Assembly: GCA_963795195.1 (NCBI GenBank) | Contig: CAWCGU010000006.1 | Location: 744,001-808,000, forward strand | Source: CAWCGU01 sp963795195 | GTDB taxonomy: Bacteria; Actinomycetota; Thermoleophilia; Solirubrobacterales; 70-9 | Direction of reading: 5' to 3' | DNA length: 64,000 nt | Shown here: positions 47,674-57,090 of the stretch, piece by piece | Position numbering within the stretch: position 1 is the first letter of the stretch | Layout: every line of letters begins with the position of its first letter | Notes under the pieces: generated by a model | What the model was told of the DNA's origin: nothing | Databases searched by the model: none | What the model saw: only the letters and a program-made list of their open reading frames with translations | Program-made: the position numbers and the translations under genes

Positions 47674-48686
47674 CGCCGACCCCCCCACTCGAGAGTGATT
47701 GCACCCCAGGTGAGGCCGCTGCCGAAGGCGGCCAGGAGCACACGAGACCCCGGCCGCAGGCGGCCGTCGGCGTCGGCCTGAGCGAGCGCGATCGGGACCG
47801 ACGCCGCGGATGTATTACCGAAGGCACTGATGTAGTCGGCGACCCGCTCCGGCGCCAGCCCAAGCGCCTCGGCAACGGCGCCGAGGATGCGGCCGTTGGC
47901 CTGGTGGAAGACGAAGAGGTCGATCTCGTCGGGGTCCAGCTCCGCCGCGGCGAGCGCCTCCCGAGTTGCCTCGGTGAGGCGGGAGACGGCGTGGCGGAAG
48001 GTGTCGTGCCCGTTCATGCGGATCAGGCCGTTGTCGGCATCGAGCGTGATCAGCTCCGCCTCGGAGCCGTCCGAACCCCAGACGGTGGGTCCGATTCGAG
48101 CCGTGCCGCTGCCCCGAACCACGACCGCGCCCGCCCCGTCGGCGAAGAGGCCGGCGGTGCGCCTGTCAGCACGGTCGGTGACGCGGCTGAGCAGGTCGGC
48201 CCCGACCACGAGCACGGTCTCGGCGCGTCCGGACTCGATCTGGCCGACGGCAACGCCGAGGGCCGCGACGAACCCCGTACAGGCGGCCCCGAGGTCGAAC
48301 GCCCCGGCGCCGCTCGCGCCGAGCTTCGCGGCGACCAGCGGCGCGGCGTTGGGCAGGCGGCGGTCCGCCGTCAGCGTCGCGACCATTACGACATCGAGGT
48401 CGGCCGCGTCCACATCGGCGGCCACCAGCGCGCGCTCCCCGGCCAACGTCGCGAAGTCGGCCAGCGAATCTTCGGCTCTGGCAAGGCGCCGCTCGCGGAT
48501 CCCAGTGCGGCTCTCGATCCAGTCCGCACTGACGCCGAGCCGCTCGGCGACAGTCGCGTTGGGCACGACCGTTTCGGGCACGGCCATCGCGACCGAGGCG
48601 ACGGCCGCCCCCCTCAGCGGCTTGGGCCGGGCCTCGGCGTGCGCGTGCGCGGTGGCGCTGCTGCTTGTCGGGGATTCAGCCGCCAA
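47670..48686 (-). CDS. fabH: 3-oxoacyl-ACP synthase III
   Basis: A 338-aa initiating condensing enzyme. Cys in D-L-G-A-A-C-T-G-F near residue 136, His in V-F-H-Q-A-N-G-R near 263 and Asn in G-N-T-S-A-A-S near 293 form the C-H-N triad. W-I-E-S-R-T-G-I-R-E-R-R near 55 is the family signature. The first ~22 residues are an Ala/His-rich extension; the TTG start at 48686 overlaps fabD by 11 bases, and a later start near V-A-S-V-A-M would also be plausible. Confidence 0.94.
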   Translation of the reverse strand: MAAESPTSSSATAHAHAEARPKPLRGAAVASVAMAVPETVVPNATVAERLGVSADWIESRTGIRERRLARAEDSLADFATLAGERALVAADVDAADLDVVMVATLTADRRLPNAAPLVAAKLGASGAGAFDLGAACTGFVAALGVAVGQIESGRAETVLVVGADLLSRVTDRADRRTAGLFADGAGAVVVRGSGTARIGPTVWGSDGSEAELITLDADNGLIRMNGHDTFRHAVSRLTEATREALAAAELDPDEIDLFVFHQANGRILGAVAEALGLAPERVADYISAFGNTSAASVPIALAQADADGRLRPGSRVLLAAFGSGLTWGAITLEWGGRR

Positions 48687-49548
48687 CGCCGGTCAACTCC
48701 TCGATATGCCTCACTTCGACGCCTTCGACCCCAGAAAGAGTTCGCTTGACGAGCCCTCTCAGTGCCCGTCCAGGCCCGACGTCGACGAAGACACGGGTGC
48801 CCGCGCAGGCAAGCTCGGTGACGACCTGGCGCCAGAGCACCGGGGCGGTCAGTGCCGCGGCAAGTTGATCGGCGAGCTGCTCGCCGAAGGGCCGGGCGGA
48901 GGTGCAGGAGATCACCGGAACCTTTAGAGGCGCGGTGATCGTCGCGGCGACGAGCTCCCGGAAGGGCTCGGCCGCCGGGGCCACGGCGGCTGAGTGAAAC
49001 GCACCGCTGACGCGCAGGCTGATCGTCTTCAGGCCGCTCGCCTGGGCGAGTTCGGTCGCCGTCTCGATCGCGTCCTCGGCGCCAGAGAGCACCAACTGAC
49101 CCGGAGCGTTGTCGTTGGCGACGACGACTCCGCAGCGCCCAGCGACGCTCCGAGCAACGCCGGAGTCACCCATCACGGCGACCATTGCACCCCGCGATCC
49201 AGCAGCAGCCTCATCCATCAGGCGCCCGCGTTCCACCGCGAGCCGCAGCCCGTCCTCGAGGGCAAACGCGCCGGCCGCGGTCAGGGCCGTCAGATCGCCA
49301 AGCGAGTGCCCGGCCAGGTAGTCGGCGTCGGGCCGGCCCGCGGCGATCCAGCCGGCGAGGCTCGCGCAGAAGATCGCCGGCTGCGCGAAACGCGTGGACT
49401 CGGCGGCCAGTTCAAACGGATTGGCGCCGACTAGCTCGATCGCAGCCTCGTGGAGTCCGGGGGCGAACTCGGCGACAAGATCCTCCATGCCGTCCCTCTG
49501 GCTCCCCTGGCCGGGAAAGAGCAGCGCGGTCTTGGTTCGCTCGGACAT
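48676..49548 (-). CDS. fabD: Malonyl-CoA:ACP transacylase
   Basis: A 290-aa acyltransferase loading malonate on ACP. F-P-G-Q-G-S-Q near residue 11, the nucleophile in G-H-S-L-G-D near 86, the malonyl-binding region M-D-E-A-A near 109 and F-H-S near 186 are all present. It is the first gene of the operon. A GTAT-TCGC-ATAC palindrome lies immediately upstream of the ATG (49549-49560) with a CGGACA/TGTCCG pair around it (49543-49566). Confidence 0.94.
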   Translation of the reverse strand: MSERTKTALLFPGQGSQRDGMEDLVAEFAPGLHEAAIELVGANPFELAAESTRFAQPAIFCASLAGWIAAGRPDADYLAGHSLGDLTALTAAGAFALEDGLRLAVERGRLMDEAAAGSRGAMVAVMGDSGVARSVAGRCGVVVANDNAPGQLVLSGAEDAIETATELAQASGLKTISLRVSGAFHSAAVAPAAEPFRELVAATITAPLKVPVISCTSARPFGEQLADQLAAALTAPVLWRQVVTELACAGTRVFVDVGPGRALRGLVKRTLSGVEGVEVRHIEELTGVGG

Positions 49549-49566
49549 GTATTCGCATACTTGTCC
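49543..49566. promoter_or_regulatory. Nested inverted repeats over the fabD start
   Basis: Outer arms CGGACA and TGTCCG enclose GTAT-TCGC-ATAC, and the fabD ATG is inside the outer arm. The same GTATGCGAA core (minus strand) also occurs at the radical SAM start at 6911. It may be an operator or part of the promoter of the FAS-II operon. Confidence 0.4.
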
Positions 49567-49643
49567 GGTGAGCGGAGCTTGTTAGCGCCGGAAACCGACA
49601 TATCCCCCGAATGGCGGGGGGTGAGGGGATGGTCGGGGGGTGG

Positions 49644-50423
49644 CTAGAGCCGCGTCGCCGTGAAGCAGAACTGCGTGACGGAGAAGAAGAACTCGCTTTG
49701 CTCTCCAAGCTCGCGCTGCTCGGCGATCCAGCCCTCGACGTCCTCCGCGCTTGCTCCGAGGCTGACGAATTTCGCGGCCCCGAGCTTCACCAGGGCTCCC
49801 CCGTAGGTCTCAGGGTCGAGCTCGATCGTGGAGAAACTGTGGGCGCTCATCTCGACACCGGCGAACCCGGCTTCCCGCATTTGCGGCGCGAGGGTACGAG
49901 GCAGCGACTGGTGGGCGGCGTGCGTGTCCCAGGCGGCATCGACGCGTTCCCAGCGCCCGCGGTCGGCGCTGTGCATCGAGAGCGTGTCCCAGTCGATGTC
50001 CCAGATCAGCGTGCGGCCGCCCGGCTTAATCGTGCGGAAGATCTCTCGGAGGGCCGCCGCGGCGTCGGGTACGTACTCGAGCACCTGGATGCTGAAGGCG
50101 GCGTCGAAGCTCTCATCTTCGACCGGCAGCGAGAGCGCATCGCCCTCCTTGAAGCTGACCTGCGCGAGTCCTTCGCAGCGGCGCTCAGCCAGGCTCAGCA
50201 TCGGCTCACTACTGTCGACACCGACGATTGCCCCCCTCTCCCCGACGCTCTCCGCCAGCTCGAGGCAGTAGAAGCCCGGTCCGCAGCCGACGTCGAGGAT
50301 GCGCTCGCCCGGTTGCGCTGCGAGCTTCTCACGGACCAGCCGACGCCGGTCCACGGCGTCGCGGATGCGATACATCGCCTCGATCGAGCGCGCCATTTCC
50401 TCGTCGAAGACAAACCCACCCAT
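49644..50423 (-). CDS. SAM-dependent methyltransferase (UbiE/class I type)
   Basis: A 259-aa methyltransferase. Motif I I-L-D-V-G-C-G-P-G-F near residue 41, the acidic V-D-S-S-E-P-M near 68, F-D-A-A-F-S-I-Q-V-L-E-Y-V near 109 and the P-G-G-R post-I motif near 135 are clear. It resembles menaquinone/ubiquinone-type C-methylases but no quinone gene is nearby, so the acceptor is open. A TAGGGT box 6 bases before the ATG suggests a leaderless message. Confidence 0.88.
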   Translation of the reverse strand: MGGFVFDEEMARSIEAMYRIRDAVDRRRLVREKLAAQPGERILDVGCGPGFYCLELAESVGERGAIVGVDSSEPMLSLAERRCEGLAQVSFKEGDALSLPVEDESFDAAFSIQVLEYVPDAAAALREIFRTIKPGGRTLIWDIDWDTLSMHSADRGRWERVDAAWDTHAAHQSLPRTLAPQMREAGFAGVEMSAHSFSTIELDPETYGGALVKLGAAKFVSLGASAEDVEGWIAEQRELGEQSEFFFSVTQFCFTATRL

Positions 50424-50429
50424 GTAGAG

Positions 50430-50435
50430 ACCCTA
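50430..50435 (-). promoter_or_regulatory. Putative -10 box (TAGGGT) of the methyltransferase gene
   Basis: On the minus strand TAGGGT ends 6 bases before the ATG at 50423. Confidence 0.4.
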
Positions 50436-50546
50436 ATCGACGGTCTTGGCATCCAGCAGCAGGTCTGACACCAGTTACGGATCGCGGAGATGCGGGCGGT
50501 GCGAAAGCCCCTCGACCGCCAGCCGCGCGGCCGAGGTCCGTTGCTC

Positions 50547-51170
50547 CTACCCCAGCACCCCCAGCCGCTGCGCCTCCTTCACCGCCTCGGCCCTGTTGCG
50601 GACCTCGAGCTTGCTGTAGATGGCGCTGGTGTGGTCCTTGACAGTGTGCGGGGAGAGGTAGAGCTTGGCGGCGATCTCACGGTTTGTGGCCCCGCTGGCT
50701 ATCAGGTCGAGTACCTCGCGCTCGCGCTCGGAAAGGCCGGCCGCGGACGTAGAGCGGCGGTCGTCGAAGACCTCGGCTCCGATGGCGACCATGCGAACGG
50801 CGTTGATGACATCGCGGGCGCCCCAGTCTTTGGAGACAAAACCCGAGGCGCCGGCGGCGCGAGCCACTGCCGCCGAGACGCTGCCGGCACCCGAGATCAG
50901 CAGCACGCGGGTAATCGGGGAGCGGCGGCGGATCTCCTCGCAGAGCTCCGCACCCGATTCGCGGCCGAGAAACAGGTCGACGAGCGCGACCTCTGGCTGA
51001 AGCCGATCGACCGCTTCCAGCGCCGTCGAAGCATCGCTTGCCGCATCGCATCGCTCGACCCAGCTCTGGCGCTCGAGCAGGAGCCGGAATCCCCAGTGGA
51101 CGACATCGTGGTCGTCGACGACGATCACGCGTATCGGGTCGGGCAGGGCCGGACCGCCGGCGCCGTTCAC
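50547..51170 (-). CDS. LuxR/NarL-type response regulator
   Basis: A 207-aa two-component regulator. The receiver has V-V-D-D-H near residue 15, the phospho-acceptor in A-L-V-D-L-F-L near 60 and conserved Lys in F-V-S-K-D near 112. The LuxR HTH is S-E-R-E-R-E-V-L-D-L-I-A-S-G near 147 with T-N-R-E-I-A-A-K-L-Y-L-S-P-H-T-V-K near 162. It overlaps the kinase gene by 4 bases, marking the pair as cognate. Confidence 0.92.
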   Translation of the reverse strand: MNGAGGPALPDPIRVIVVDDHDVVHWGFRLLLERQSWVERCDAASDASTALEAVDRLQPEVALVDLFLGRESGAELCEEIRRRSPITRVLLISGAGSVSAAVARAAGASGFVSKDWGARDVINAVRMVAIGAEVFDDRRSTSAAGLSEREREVLDLIASGATNREIAAKLYLSPHTVKDHTSAIYSKLEVRNRAEAVKEAQRLGVLG

Positions 51171-52225
51171 AGTGACTCGGCCTCCAGCGGTACGACCAGG
51201 CGCACACGCCAGCGGTCGACTCCGATCGGCCCGAACTCGACGACACCCCGGTGGTCGAGCGCTTCGAAGGCCGCCAGCCGCAGGCCGAGTCCGGTGCCCT
51301 GGACCCCGTTCGAGCCGCGCCCATCGTTGAGCACCTCGACCACGAGCGCGTCCCCCTCCGAACCGACTCGAACCTCGATCCGCTCCGGCGCTGCGTGCTT
51401 GCGGGCGTTGGCGAGAGCCTCTACGACGATGGCCTGAACGACTGTTTCGAGGTGGGTCGGCAGCTCGAGGTCGTCCGCCCAGGAGATCGCGATCGCTTCG
51501 TCCACCGCCGCCTGGCGCGAGAGCAGGTGCCGAAGCGTCGTCTTGGTCTCGCCGTCGCCATTGCCTCTCGGGCGCGCAAGAGTCGAGCGCAGCTCGCTCA
51601 TCACTTGGCGGATCTCGCGTTCGCAGCGCTCGCGCTCGACGTCGGCGAGGCCCCCCTCCACACCGAGCGCAAGTGCCACGCCGAAGAGGCGCTGAATCAC
51701 GTGCTGGTGGATTTCACGCGTCAGCGCCATCCGCTCCGAGAGCCGCCGGGCCTGCTCGCGCTGGCTGGTACCGCGCTCGACCGAGGCGGCGAGCGCCGCG
51801 ACGCGTCCCATCGTCATCAGCACCTGGCGCTCGTCGTCCTTTAGCTCGAAGCGGCCCCCGCCGCGGTCGGCGAAGATCACGCCGAGCCAGCCGCCACCGG
51901 CCTTGATCGGCGTGCAGGTGATCGTCGTGATGCCGGCGAACTGCGCGTAGCGAGGCGGGATCTCCCGGTCGAGGTTCTCCGAAGCGACCGTGACGCGATC
52001 TTCGATCAGCGCCCGCTGAGCCATCGGCGTCTCCTCGAGCGTCCCCTCGATCTGATCGATCAGCGCTCGGTCGGCGCCGAACACGCCGGCGGGCCGGACG
52101 GCGCGGTAGGCGTGGTCGTAGAGCAGCAGCGCCGCTCGCTGCATCGTCGTCGACGTGCAGATCGCCTCGCAGACGCGGTCGTAGAATTGCCCGGCCTCAG
52201 ACGCGTCATCCATCTGGGCGAGCAA
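51167..52225 (-). CDS. GAF-domain sensor histidine kinase (HisKA_3 type)
   Basis: A 352-aa soluble kinase. Residues ~10-150 form a GAF domain (V-C-E-A-I-C-T-S-T, Y-A-Q-F-A-G-I-T-T-I-T-C-T-P-I, W-L-G-V-I-F-A-D). The dimerisation helix holds the phospho-His in A-L-T-R-E-I-H-Q-H-V-I-Q-R-L near 170, followed by a short HATPase domain with V-E-A-L-A-N-A-R-K-H-A near 266 and G-T-G-L-G-L-R near 315. No membrane segment, so the GAF probably senses a cytoplasmic ligand or redox state. Start TTG 52225 or ATG 52213. Confidence 0.87.
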   Translation of the reverse strand: MLAQMDDASEAGQFYDRVCEAICTSTTMQRAALLLYDHAYRAVRPAGVFGADRALIDQIEGTLEETPMAQRALIEDRVTVASENLDREIPPRYAQFAGITTITCTPIKAGGGWLGVIFADRGGGRFELKDDERQVLMTMGRVAALAASVERGTSQREQARRLSERMALTREIHQHVIQRLFGVALALGVEGGLADVERERCEREIRQVMSELRSTLARPRGNGDGETKTTLRHLLSRQAAVDEAIAISWADDLELPTHLETVVQAIVVEALANARKHAAPERIEVRVGSEGDALVVEVLNDGRGSNGVQGTGLGLRLAAFEALDHRGVVEFGPIGVDRWRVRLVVPLEAESL

Positions 52226-52303
52226 TTCGAAGAGGGCCTGCTGCGTAGCCCGGGTTTCCGTCGCAGGGGTGATGTGTTAGCTAAACCGCAACCGGGACCG
52301 CGG

Positions 52304-53861
52304 TTACCAGGTATCGACGAATCGCCGCGCGGGCGGAAGCTCGCCGTGGACGCTCGCCGCGCCCAGCGTCGAGCTGATCAGGCGCCGCGTCTCGACCGGG
52401 TCGATGACGTCATCGAGCTCGAAGATCGTGGCCGCATTGAGCGCCTTCGAGTGCTCGTGCGCCGCTTCGACCATGTGCGCCAGCAGCTTTTCGCGCTCTT
52501 CGCCTTCCCGAACCGCGTCCAGCTCGCGCTTGAAGCCGAGCTTGACGGCGCCCTCGAGCCCCATCGCGCCAAGTTCCGCGGTCGGCCAGCCGACCGTCAG
52601 AAGCGGCTCGTGCATGCTGCCGCCGGCCATCGCCTGGGCGCCGAGGCCGTAGGCCTTGCGCAGGATCACGGCGACGAGCGGCACCCGCAACGCCCCGCCG
52701 ACGACGAACAGCCGCGAGCAGTGGCGGACGAGCGCGGTCGCCTCGGCTTCGGGCCCCACCATCATCCCCGGCGTGTCGATCAGCGAGAGCACCGGGATCC
52801 CGAAGCTGTCGCAGAGTGCCATCAGGCGGGCGGCCTTGTCGGCCCCGTCACTGGTGATCGCCCCGGCCAGATACATCGGGTTGTTGGCAATCACGCCGAT
52901 CGGGCTACCGTCGATACGGATCAGCGCCGTCGTCATCTCGCGGGCGAAGCGTTCGCGCAGGAAGGTCACCGAGCCGCTGTCCGCGAGCCCCTCGATCACC
53001 TTGCCGACCTCATAGGCGCGCCTGCGGCTCTCGGGGATCGCGTCCCGGAGCAGGGCCTGGTCGGGCGCTTCGGACTCCTCGACGGGGCCCTGGAAGTAGG
53101 AGAGCAGCCGCTTGGTTACGGCCACGGCTTCGGCCTCGTCAGCGGCGAGCACGTCGACGACGCCGTTCGGAACCTGCATCGACATCGGCCCGACGTCGTC
53201 GGGCGCGACGACGCCGAGGCCGCCGCCCTCGATCATCGCCGGACCGCCCATTCCCAGCGATGCCTCGGGCGTGGCCACGATCAGGTCCGAGGCGCCGGCG
53301 ATCACCGCGTTGCCGGCGAAGCAGCGACCCGGAGACGACCGCGATGCGCGGGACCACACCCGAGAGCCGCCCCCAGAGGGCGAAGGCGCGGGTCTCCAAG
53401 GCCGAGACGACGGCGTGGTCGGTGTCACCCGGCCGGCCTCCCCCACCCTCTGCGAAAAACACAGTCGGCAGCAGCATCCGCTCGATCAGCTCGAAGAGCC
53501 GGTCCTTCTTCTTGTGACCCATGACTCCCTGCGTCCCGGCCAGCACCGTGTAGTCGTAGGAGAGCACCGCGCAGGCGGCGCCTTCGCCGAAAAGGTCGCC
53601 GTTGATGCGGGCGGTGCCGCCGATCAGCCCGTCGGCGGGTGTGCGCTCGAGCAGCTCGCCCAGCTCGCGTCGCGCGCGCTGGGCGGCGATTGCCAGCGCT
53701 CCGTACTCGACGAAGCTGCCCTCGTCGACCAGGTCCTCGACGTTTTCACGGGCGGTGCGCCGGCCGTCGCCGTGGCGCCGCGCGACCATCTCCGGGCGCG
53801 CCTCGTCGCGGGTCAGTGCCTGTCGCTCACGCATTTCCTCCACTTCGGGCCGCTCCGCCAT
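52304..53861 (-). pseudogene. Acyl-CoA carboxylase carboxyltransferase (PccB/MMCD-like), one frameshift
   Basis: Two frames give ~518 residues. The N-terminal half (D-E-G-S-F-V-E-Y, V-L-S-Y-D-Y-T-V-L-A-G-T, F-A-E-G-G-G-G-R-P-G) is in one frame; C-F-A-G-N-A-V-I-A-G-A, M-G-G-P-A-M-I-E-G-G-G-L-G near 215, D-T-P-G-M-M-V-G near 360 and R-K-A-Y-G-L-G-A near 415 in the other. Deleting T in TCCGGG-T-CGCTGC near 53332 restores the conserved S-G-R-C-F-A-G-N. The span is 1558 bases, one over a multiple of three. It resembles the methylmalonyl-CoA decarboxylase/long-chain acyl-CoA carboxylase branch. Confidence 0.85.
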
Positions 53862-53909
53862 CGCCGAAGCCTTCCACAATGTCTGTCGGCCACGGACGAC
53901 CGACCGCGT

Positions 53910-53915
53910 AGGCTG
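53910..53915 (+). promoter_or_regulatory. Putative -10 box (TAGGCT) of the beta-lactamase-fold hydrolase
   Basis: TAGGCT lies about 8-9 bases before the GTG near 53924 and ~50 bases from the divergent carboxyltransferase start. Confidence 0.4.
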
Positions 53916-53923
53916 ACGGCCCC

Positions 53924-55195
53924 GTGCCGTCGATTCCCAGCCTTCCGCAGCTCCCCAACATCATGCGCCGCGCGCGCATCACTGACGATTTCGAGTCGGT
54001 GACGACCGTCGGCGAGGAGGTCGATCCCGCCGACGTCGGCCTGACCCGCGACAACGTCGAGCGCATCTGGAGAGACACGGTCAACTGGTATCGCAGCGGT
54101 ATCCATCCGGCGATCCAGATCTGCGTGCGGCGTGAGGGCGGCGTCGTGCTCGACCGCGCGATTGGCCACGCCAGGGGCAATGGGCCCGACGACTCGCCCG
54201 ACGTCGAAAAGGTCCTCGCGACCACCGAGACCCCGTTCTGCGTCTTTTCGGCCTCGAAAGCGGTGACGGCCTTTCTGGTCCACTCGCTGCACGAGCGCGG
54301 CTTCCTCGACATAGAGCTTCCCGTCTGCGAGTACATCGAAGGCTACGAACGCAACGGCAAGGAGGGGATCACGATCGCCCACGTGCTCGCCCACCGCGCC
54401 GGCGTTCCCAACCTCCCCAAGCAGATGATGGATGTCAAGAACATGGGGGACAACGAGGTGCTCTGCGAGGTCCTCTGCGACGCCGAGCCGGTTTCTGCTG
54501 CGGGCGACCGCCTCGCCTATCACGCGATTTCGGGCGGCTTCATCCTCGGCGAGGTCGTGCGCCGCGTCACCGGCAAAAGCATCAGCGACGTGCTCGCCGA
54601 GAGCTTCCTCGATCCACTCGGCTTTCGCTGGACCAACTACGGGGTCGCAGCCGCGGACCTCGACCAGGTCGCGATCAACTACGCGACGGGGCCGCCGGCC
54701 CTGCCGCCGCTCTCGACGATGATGGCGAGGGCGCTGGGCGGCTCGCTCGACAAGATCATCGAGACGTCCAACGATCCGCACTTCTACACCGGCGGCTCGA
54801 TCCCGGCCGGCAACGTGGTCACGACCGCGAACGAGCTTTCGCGCTTCTTCGAGATCTTCCGCGTCGGCGGAGAGCTCGACGGCGTCCGCGTGATGGAGCC
54901 CGAGACGATCAACCACGCCCTGCGCGAGCAGTCACACCTCGAGATTGACTTCTCGCTCGGCTTCCCGACCCGCTTCAGCTACGGGATGATGCTCGGCGCG
55001 CAGCTGATCAGCCTCTACGGCCGCGACACTCAGCGGGCCTTCGGCCACCTCGGCTTCACCAACATCATGGGCTGGGCCGACCGCGAACGCAAGACTTCGG
55101 TCGCCTTCATCAACAACGGCAAGCCGACCCTCTACCCCGAGGTGACCCGCTTCCTCGGCCTGCCGCAGCGGATCGCAACCGAGACGCTCGTCTAA
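53924..55195 (+). CDS. Serine hydrolase of the beta-lactamase/EstB family
   Basis: A 423-aa class C-like hydrolase. The S-x-x-K is F-S-A-S-K near residue 107; the Tyr of the second motif is likely Y-H-A-I-S-G-G near 200, and the C-terminal box (H-x-G-like, F-G-H-L-G-F near 380) is recognisable. G-R-V-L-type leader is absent and there is no signal peptide, so it is an intracellular esterase/peptidase-type enzyme rather than a resistance beta-lactamase. Similar genes often neighbour acyl-CoA enzymes, as here. Confidence 0.87.
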   Translation: MPSIPSLPQLPNIMRRARITDDFESVTTVGEEVDPADVGLTRDNVERIWRDTVNWYRSGIHPAIQICVRREGGVVLDRAIGHARGNGPDDSPDVEKVLATTETPFCVFSASKAVTAFLVHSLHERGFLDIELPVCEYIEGYERNGKEGITIAHVLAHRAGVPNLPKQMMDVKNMGDNEVLCEVLCDAEPVSAAGDRLAYHAISGGFILGEVVRRVTGKSISDVLAESFLDPLGFRWTNYGVAAADLDQVAINYATGPPALPPLSTMMARALGGSLDKIIETSNDPHFYTGGSIPAGNVVTTANELSRFFEIFRVGGELDGVRVMEPETINHALREQSHLEIDFSLGFPTRFSYGMMLGAQLISLYGRDTQRAFGHLGFTNIMGWADRERKTSVAFINNGKPTLYPEVTRFLGLPQRIATETLV

Positions 55196-55211
55196 GCACG
55201 ACGCCGGGCGG

Positions 55212-55961
55212 TCAGCCGGTGACGGCGGTCCCGTAGATAGTGCAGTTGTTGGGCTCGGGGTTCGGCGTCGGTATGGCAGCAAACGCCGCCCGGGCCGAGA
55301 AATTGATGGTGGTCACAACCCCAGCGGTCGTGACGGCGTCGATGCTGCCGCTCGTGCCGATGTCCGGCTCGCTGCCGTCAAGGATCGACTGCCCGCCCGC
55401 GGGGAGCGTGCCCTGGCCACCGGCCTTCGTGGACTCGGTGTCCACCACGTCATCGTCGAAGACGAGTGCAAAGCGAAGGGTTTGCGGCGGGGCTCCGTTG
55501 GCCGGCCGGACGCTGACCAGCGACCTGTTGGCTGTGCAGCCGACGAGGATGTCGAGGCTGCCGATCGTCGCAACCTGGGTCAGCGGGGTGTTGGCGGCCG
55601 GAGTCGCCGAGAACTTGGCCAGCGACATGTTGTCGGTCGTCGCGGCGTTGCCTGCAGCGGCTGCATTCGGCACCTCACCGAGCGAGGACTCGTCGACCTT
55701 TGGGCCGCTGACCGCGTTGTCGGCGATCTTGTCGGTCGTGACGGCACCAGCGGCCAGCTTGTTCGACCTGACCGCCCCCGTGGCGATCTTGTTGGCGCGC
55801 ACCGACTTGTTGGCGAGCTTCTTGGCCGTCACCGAGGCCGTCGCCAGATCACGCGTGTCGATCTTCGCCGCCGCGAAAGCCGCACCGCCCATCGCCACAA
55901 ACAGAGCCAGCATCGCCAGCACCGTTCCCGGCCGAATCGTCACCGCACCACGTTCTCTCAC
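55212..55961 (-). CDS. Secreted repeat protein with K-I/K-L nonapeptide-like repeats
   Basis: A 249-aa exported protein. After a signal/anchor helix (V-L-A-M-L-A-L-F-V-A-M-G-G-A-A-F-A) come about seven imperfect repeats of ~9-10 residues at ~40-105 of the type (A/K)-S/G-V-x-x-x-K-L/I-A (T-A-K-K-L, R-A-N-K-I, R-S-N-K-L, T-T-D-K-I, S-G-P-K-V), suggesting a beta-solenoid. The C-terminal half is a Thr/Ala-rich beta domain ending in C-T-I-Y-G-T. I know such proteins as a lineage-typical secreted family without function. Confidence 0.72.
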   Translation of the reverse strand: MRERGAVTIRPGTVLAMLALFVAMGGAAFAAAKIDTRDLATASVTAKKLANKSVRANKIATGAVRSNKLAAGAVTTDKIADNAVSGPKVDESSLGEVPNAAAAGNAATTDNMSLAKFSATPAANTPLTQVATIGSLDILVGCTANRSLVSVRPANGAPPQTLRFALVFDDDVVDTESTKAGGQGTLPAGGQSILDGSEPDIGTSGSIDAVTTAGVVTTINFSARAAFAAIPTPNPEPNNCTIYGTAVTG

Positions 55962-56082
55962 AGCATCCTCCGCTTCGTAGTTCCCGCCCTGACCAGACGG
56001 AGTCTAAAGCGAGGATGGCTGGACGATGACCGGTTCTTCTGATACACACGGCGATCTTCTCGCTGTGCGGGTGATCTTCTGG

Positions 56083-57043
56083 CTAGCCGGCGACGCCGAC
56101 GGTGGTCAACCAGACCCCCGAAAGCAACGGCAATCCGTGCGAAAAGCGAAGCCCGCGAACCGATCGCTCAAGGCCGATGAGGGGACCCTCGGGAGCCTTC
56201 TCGACCGTCAGGAGGGGGTTCTGCCGCAGCTCATCGACAGCCCGGCCACCCAGCGAGTCGGCCGCCTCAACTTCGCCGCCGTCAAGCAACTCGAGCCTCC
56301 GCGTGGACGTCCGCGACGATAGGAAACTTGATCTGGTCGAGCGCCGGCCCGAGCCCGAACGCCGCGCCCCACCAGTCGACGTTGCGGACGATCAGCGCGT
56401 CGCTTCCGGTCAGCGAACGCAGCTCGTATGGGCCGGTCCCGGTGCGCTCATCTCGGGCCAGCCCACGGCCCGGGCGACCAGGCGAGATCGCGTTCGGGGA
56501 GACGAGGCCCAGCTCAGGGGCGGTCAGGCGGCTGGGGAAGTCAGGGTCGGGGCTCGCCAGCACGAAGCGGACGAGATCCGGTGTCGGCGCATCCACCGCG
56601 ATCAGATCGCCGAGCAGCCGGCGGCCGGCCGGGAGCGCCTGCCAGCGCTCGGCGTTGGCGAGCACGGCGGCCGAGTTGAAGGGCGTGCCGTCCTGAAAGC
56701 GCACTCGGGGCCGCAGCTCGAAGCGCCAGATGGTGCGGTCGCCCGATGGCCGGTAGGCCTGGGCGAGTCCCTGGAAGGTGCGCAGGTCGCCGAACGGGCC
56801 GGTGACCGTGCCGACCAGCGGTTCGTGAATCTGCCTCGTGATGAGTAACGAGGAGCGCTCCGAAGCGAGCAGTGGATCGATCTCGGCGGGTGGCTCGGAA
56901 AGCGCAAAGGCGAGCTCTCCCCCCTCCCCCGGCCCGGCCATCGGTGGGCGGCCGCTTTCCTCCGGGGCTTCGTCCCCGCAACCGGAAAGAGCAATCGACA
57001 GCAGTGCTGCGATCGAGACCGCAACCCGGCGAGGCGAACGCAT
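56083..57043 (-). CDS. Family-5 peptide ABC transporter substrate-binding lipoprotein, C-terminal frameshift
   Basis: A binding protein of ~320 residues once repaired. The lipobox A-L-S-G-C-G near residue 21 makes it a lipoprotein. P-P-A-E-I-D-P-L-L-A-S near 55 and the R-F-Q-D-G-T-P-F-N-S-A near 130 are the SBP family-5 signatures; T-G-T-G-P-Y-E-L near 215 follows. The visible frame stops at 56282; deleting one G near 56292 joins R to L-L-D-G-G-E-V and extends to V-G-V-A-G at 56083. Still short for SBP5 (~500 aa), it may lack part of lobe II. No permease genes adjoin. Confidence 0.78.
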
Positions 57044-57090
57044 GCGCGCAACCTCTCTTGACGGTCGATTCAACCGTCTCGCCGGCTCCT

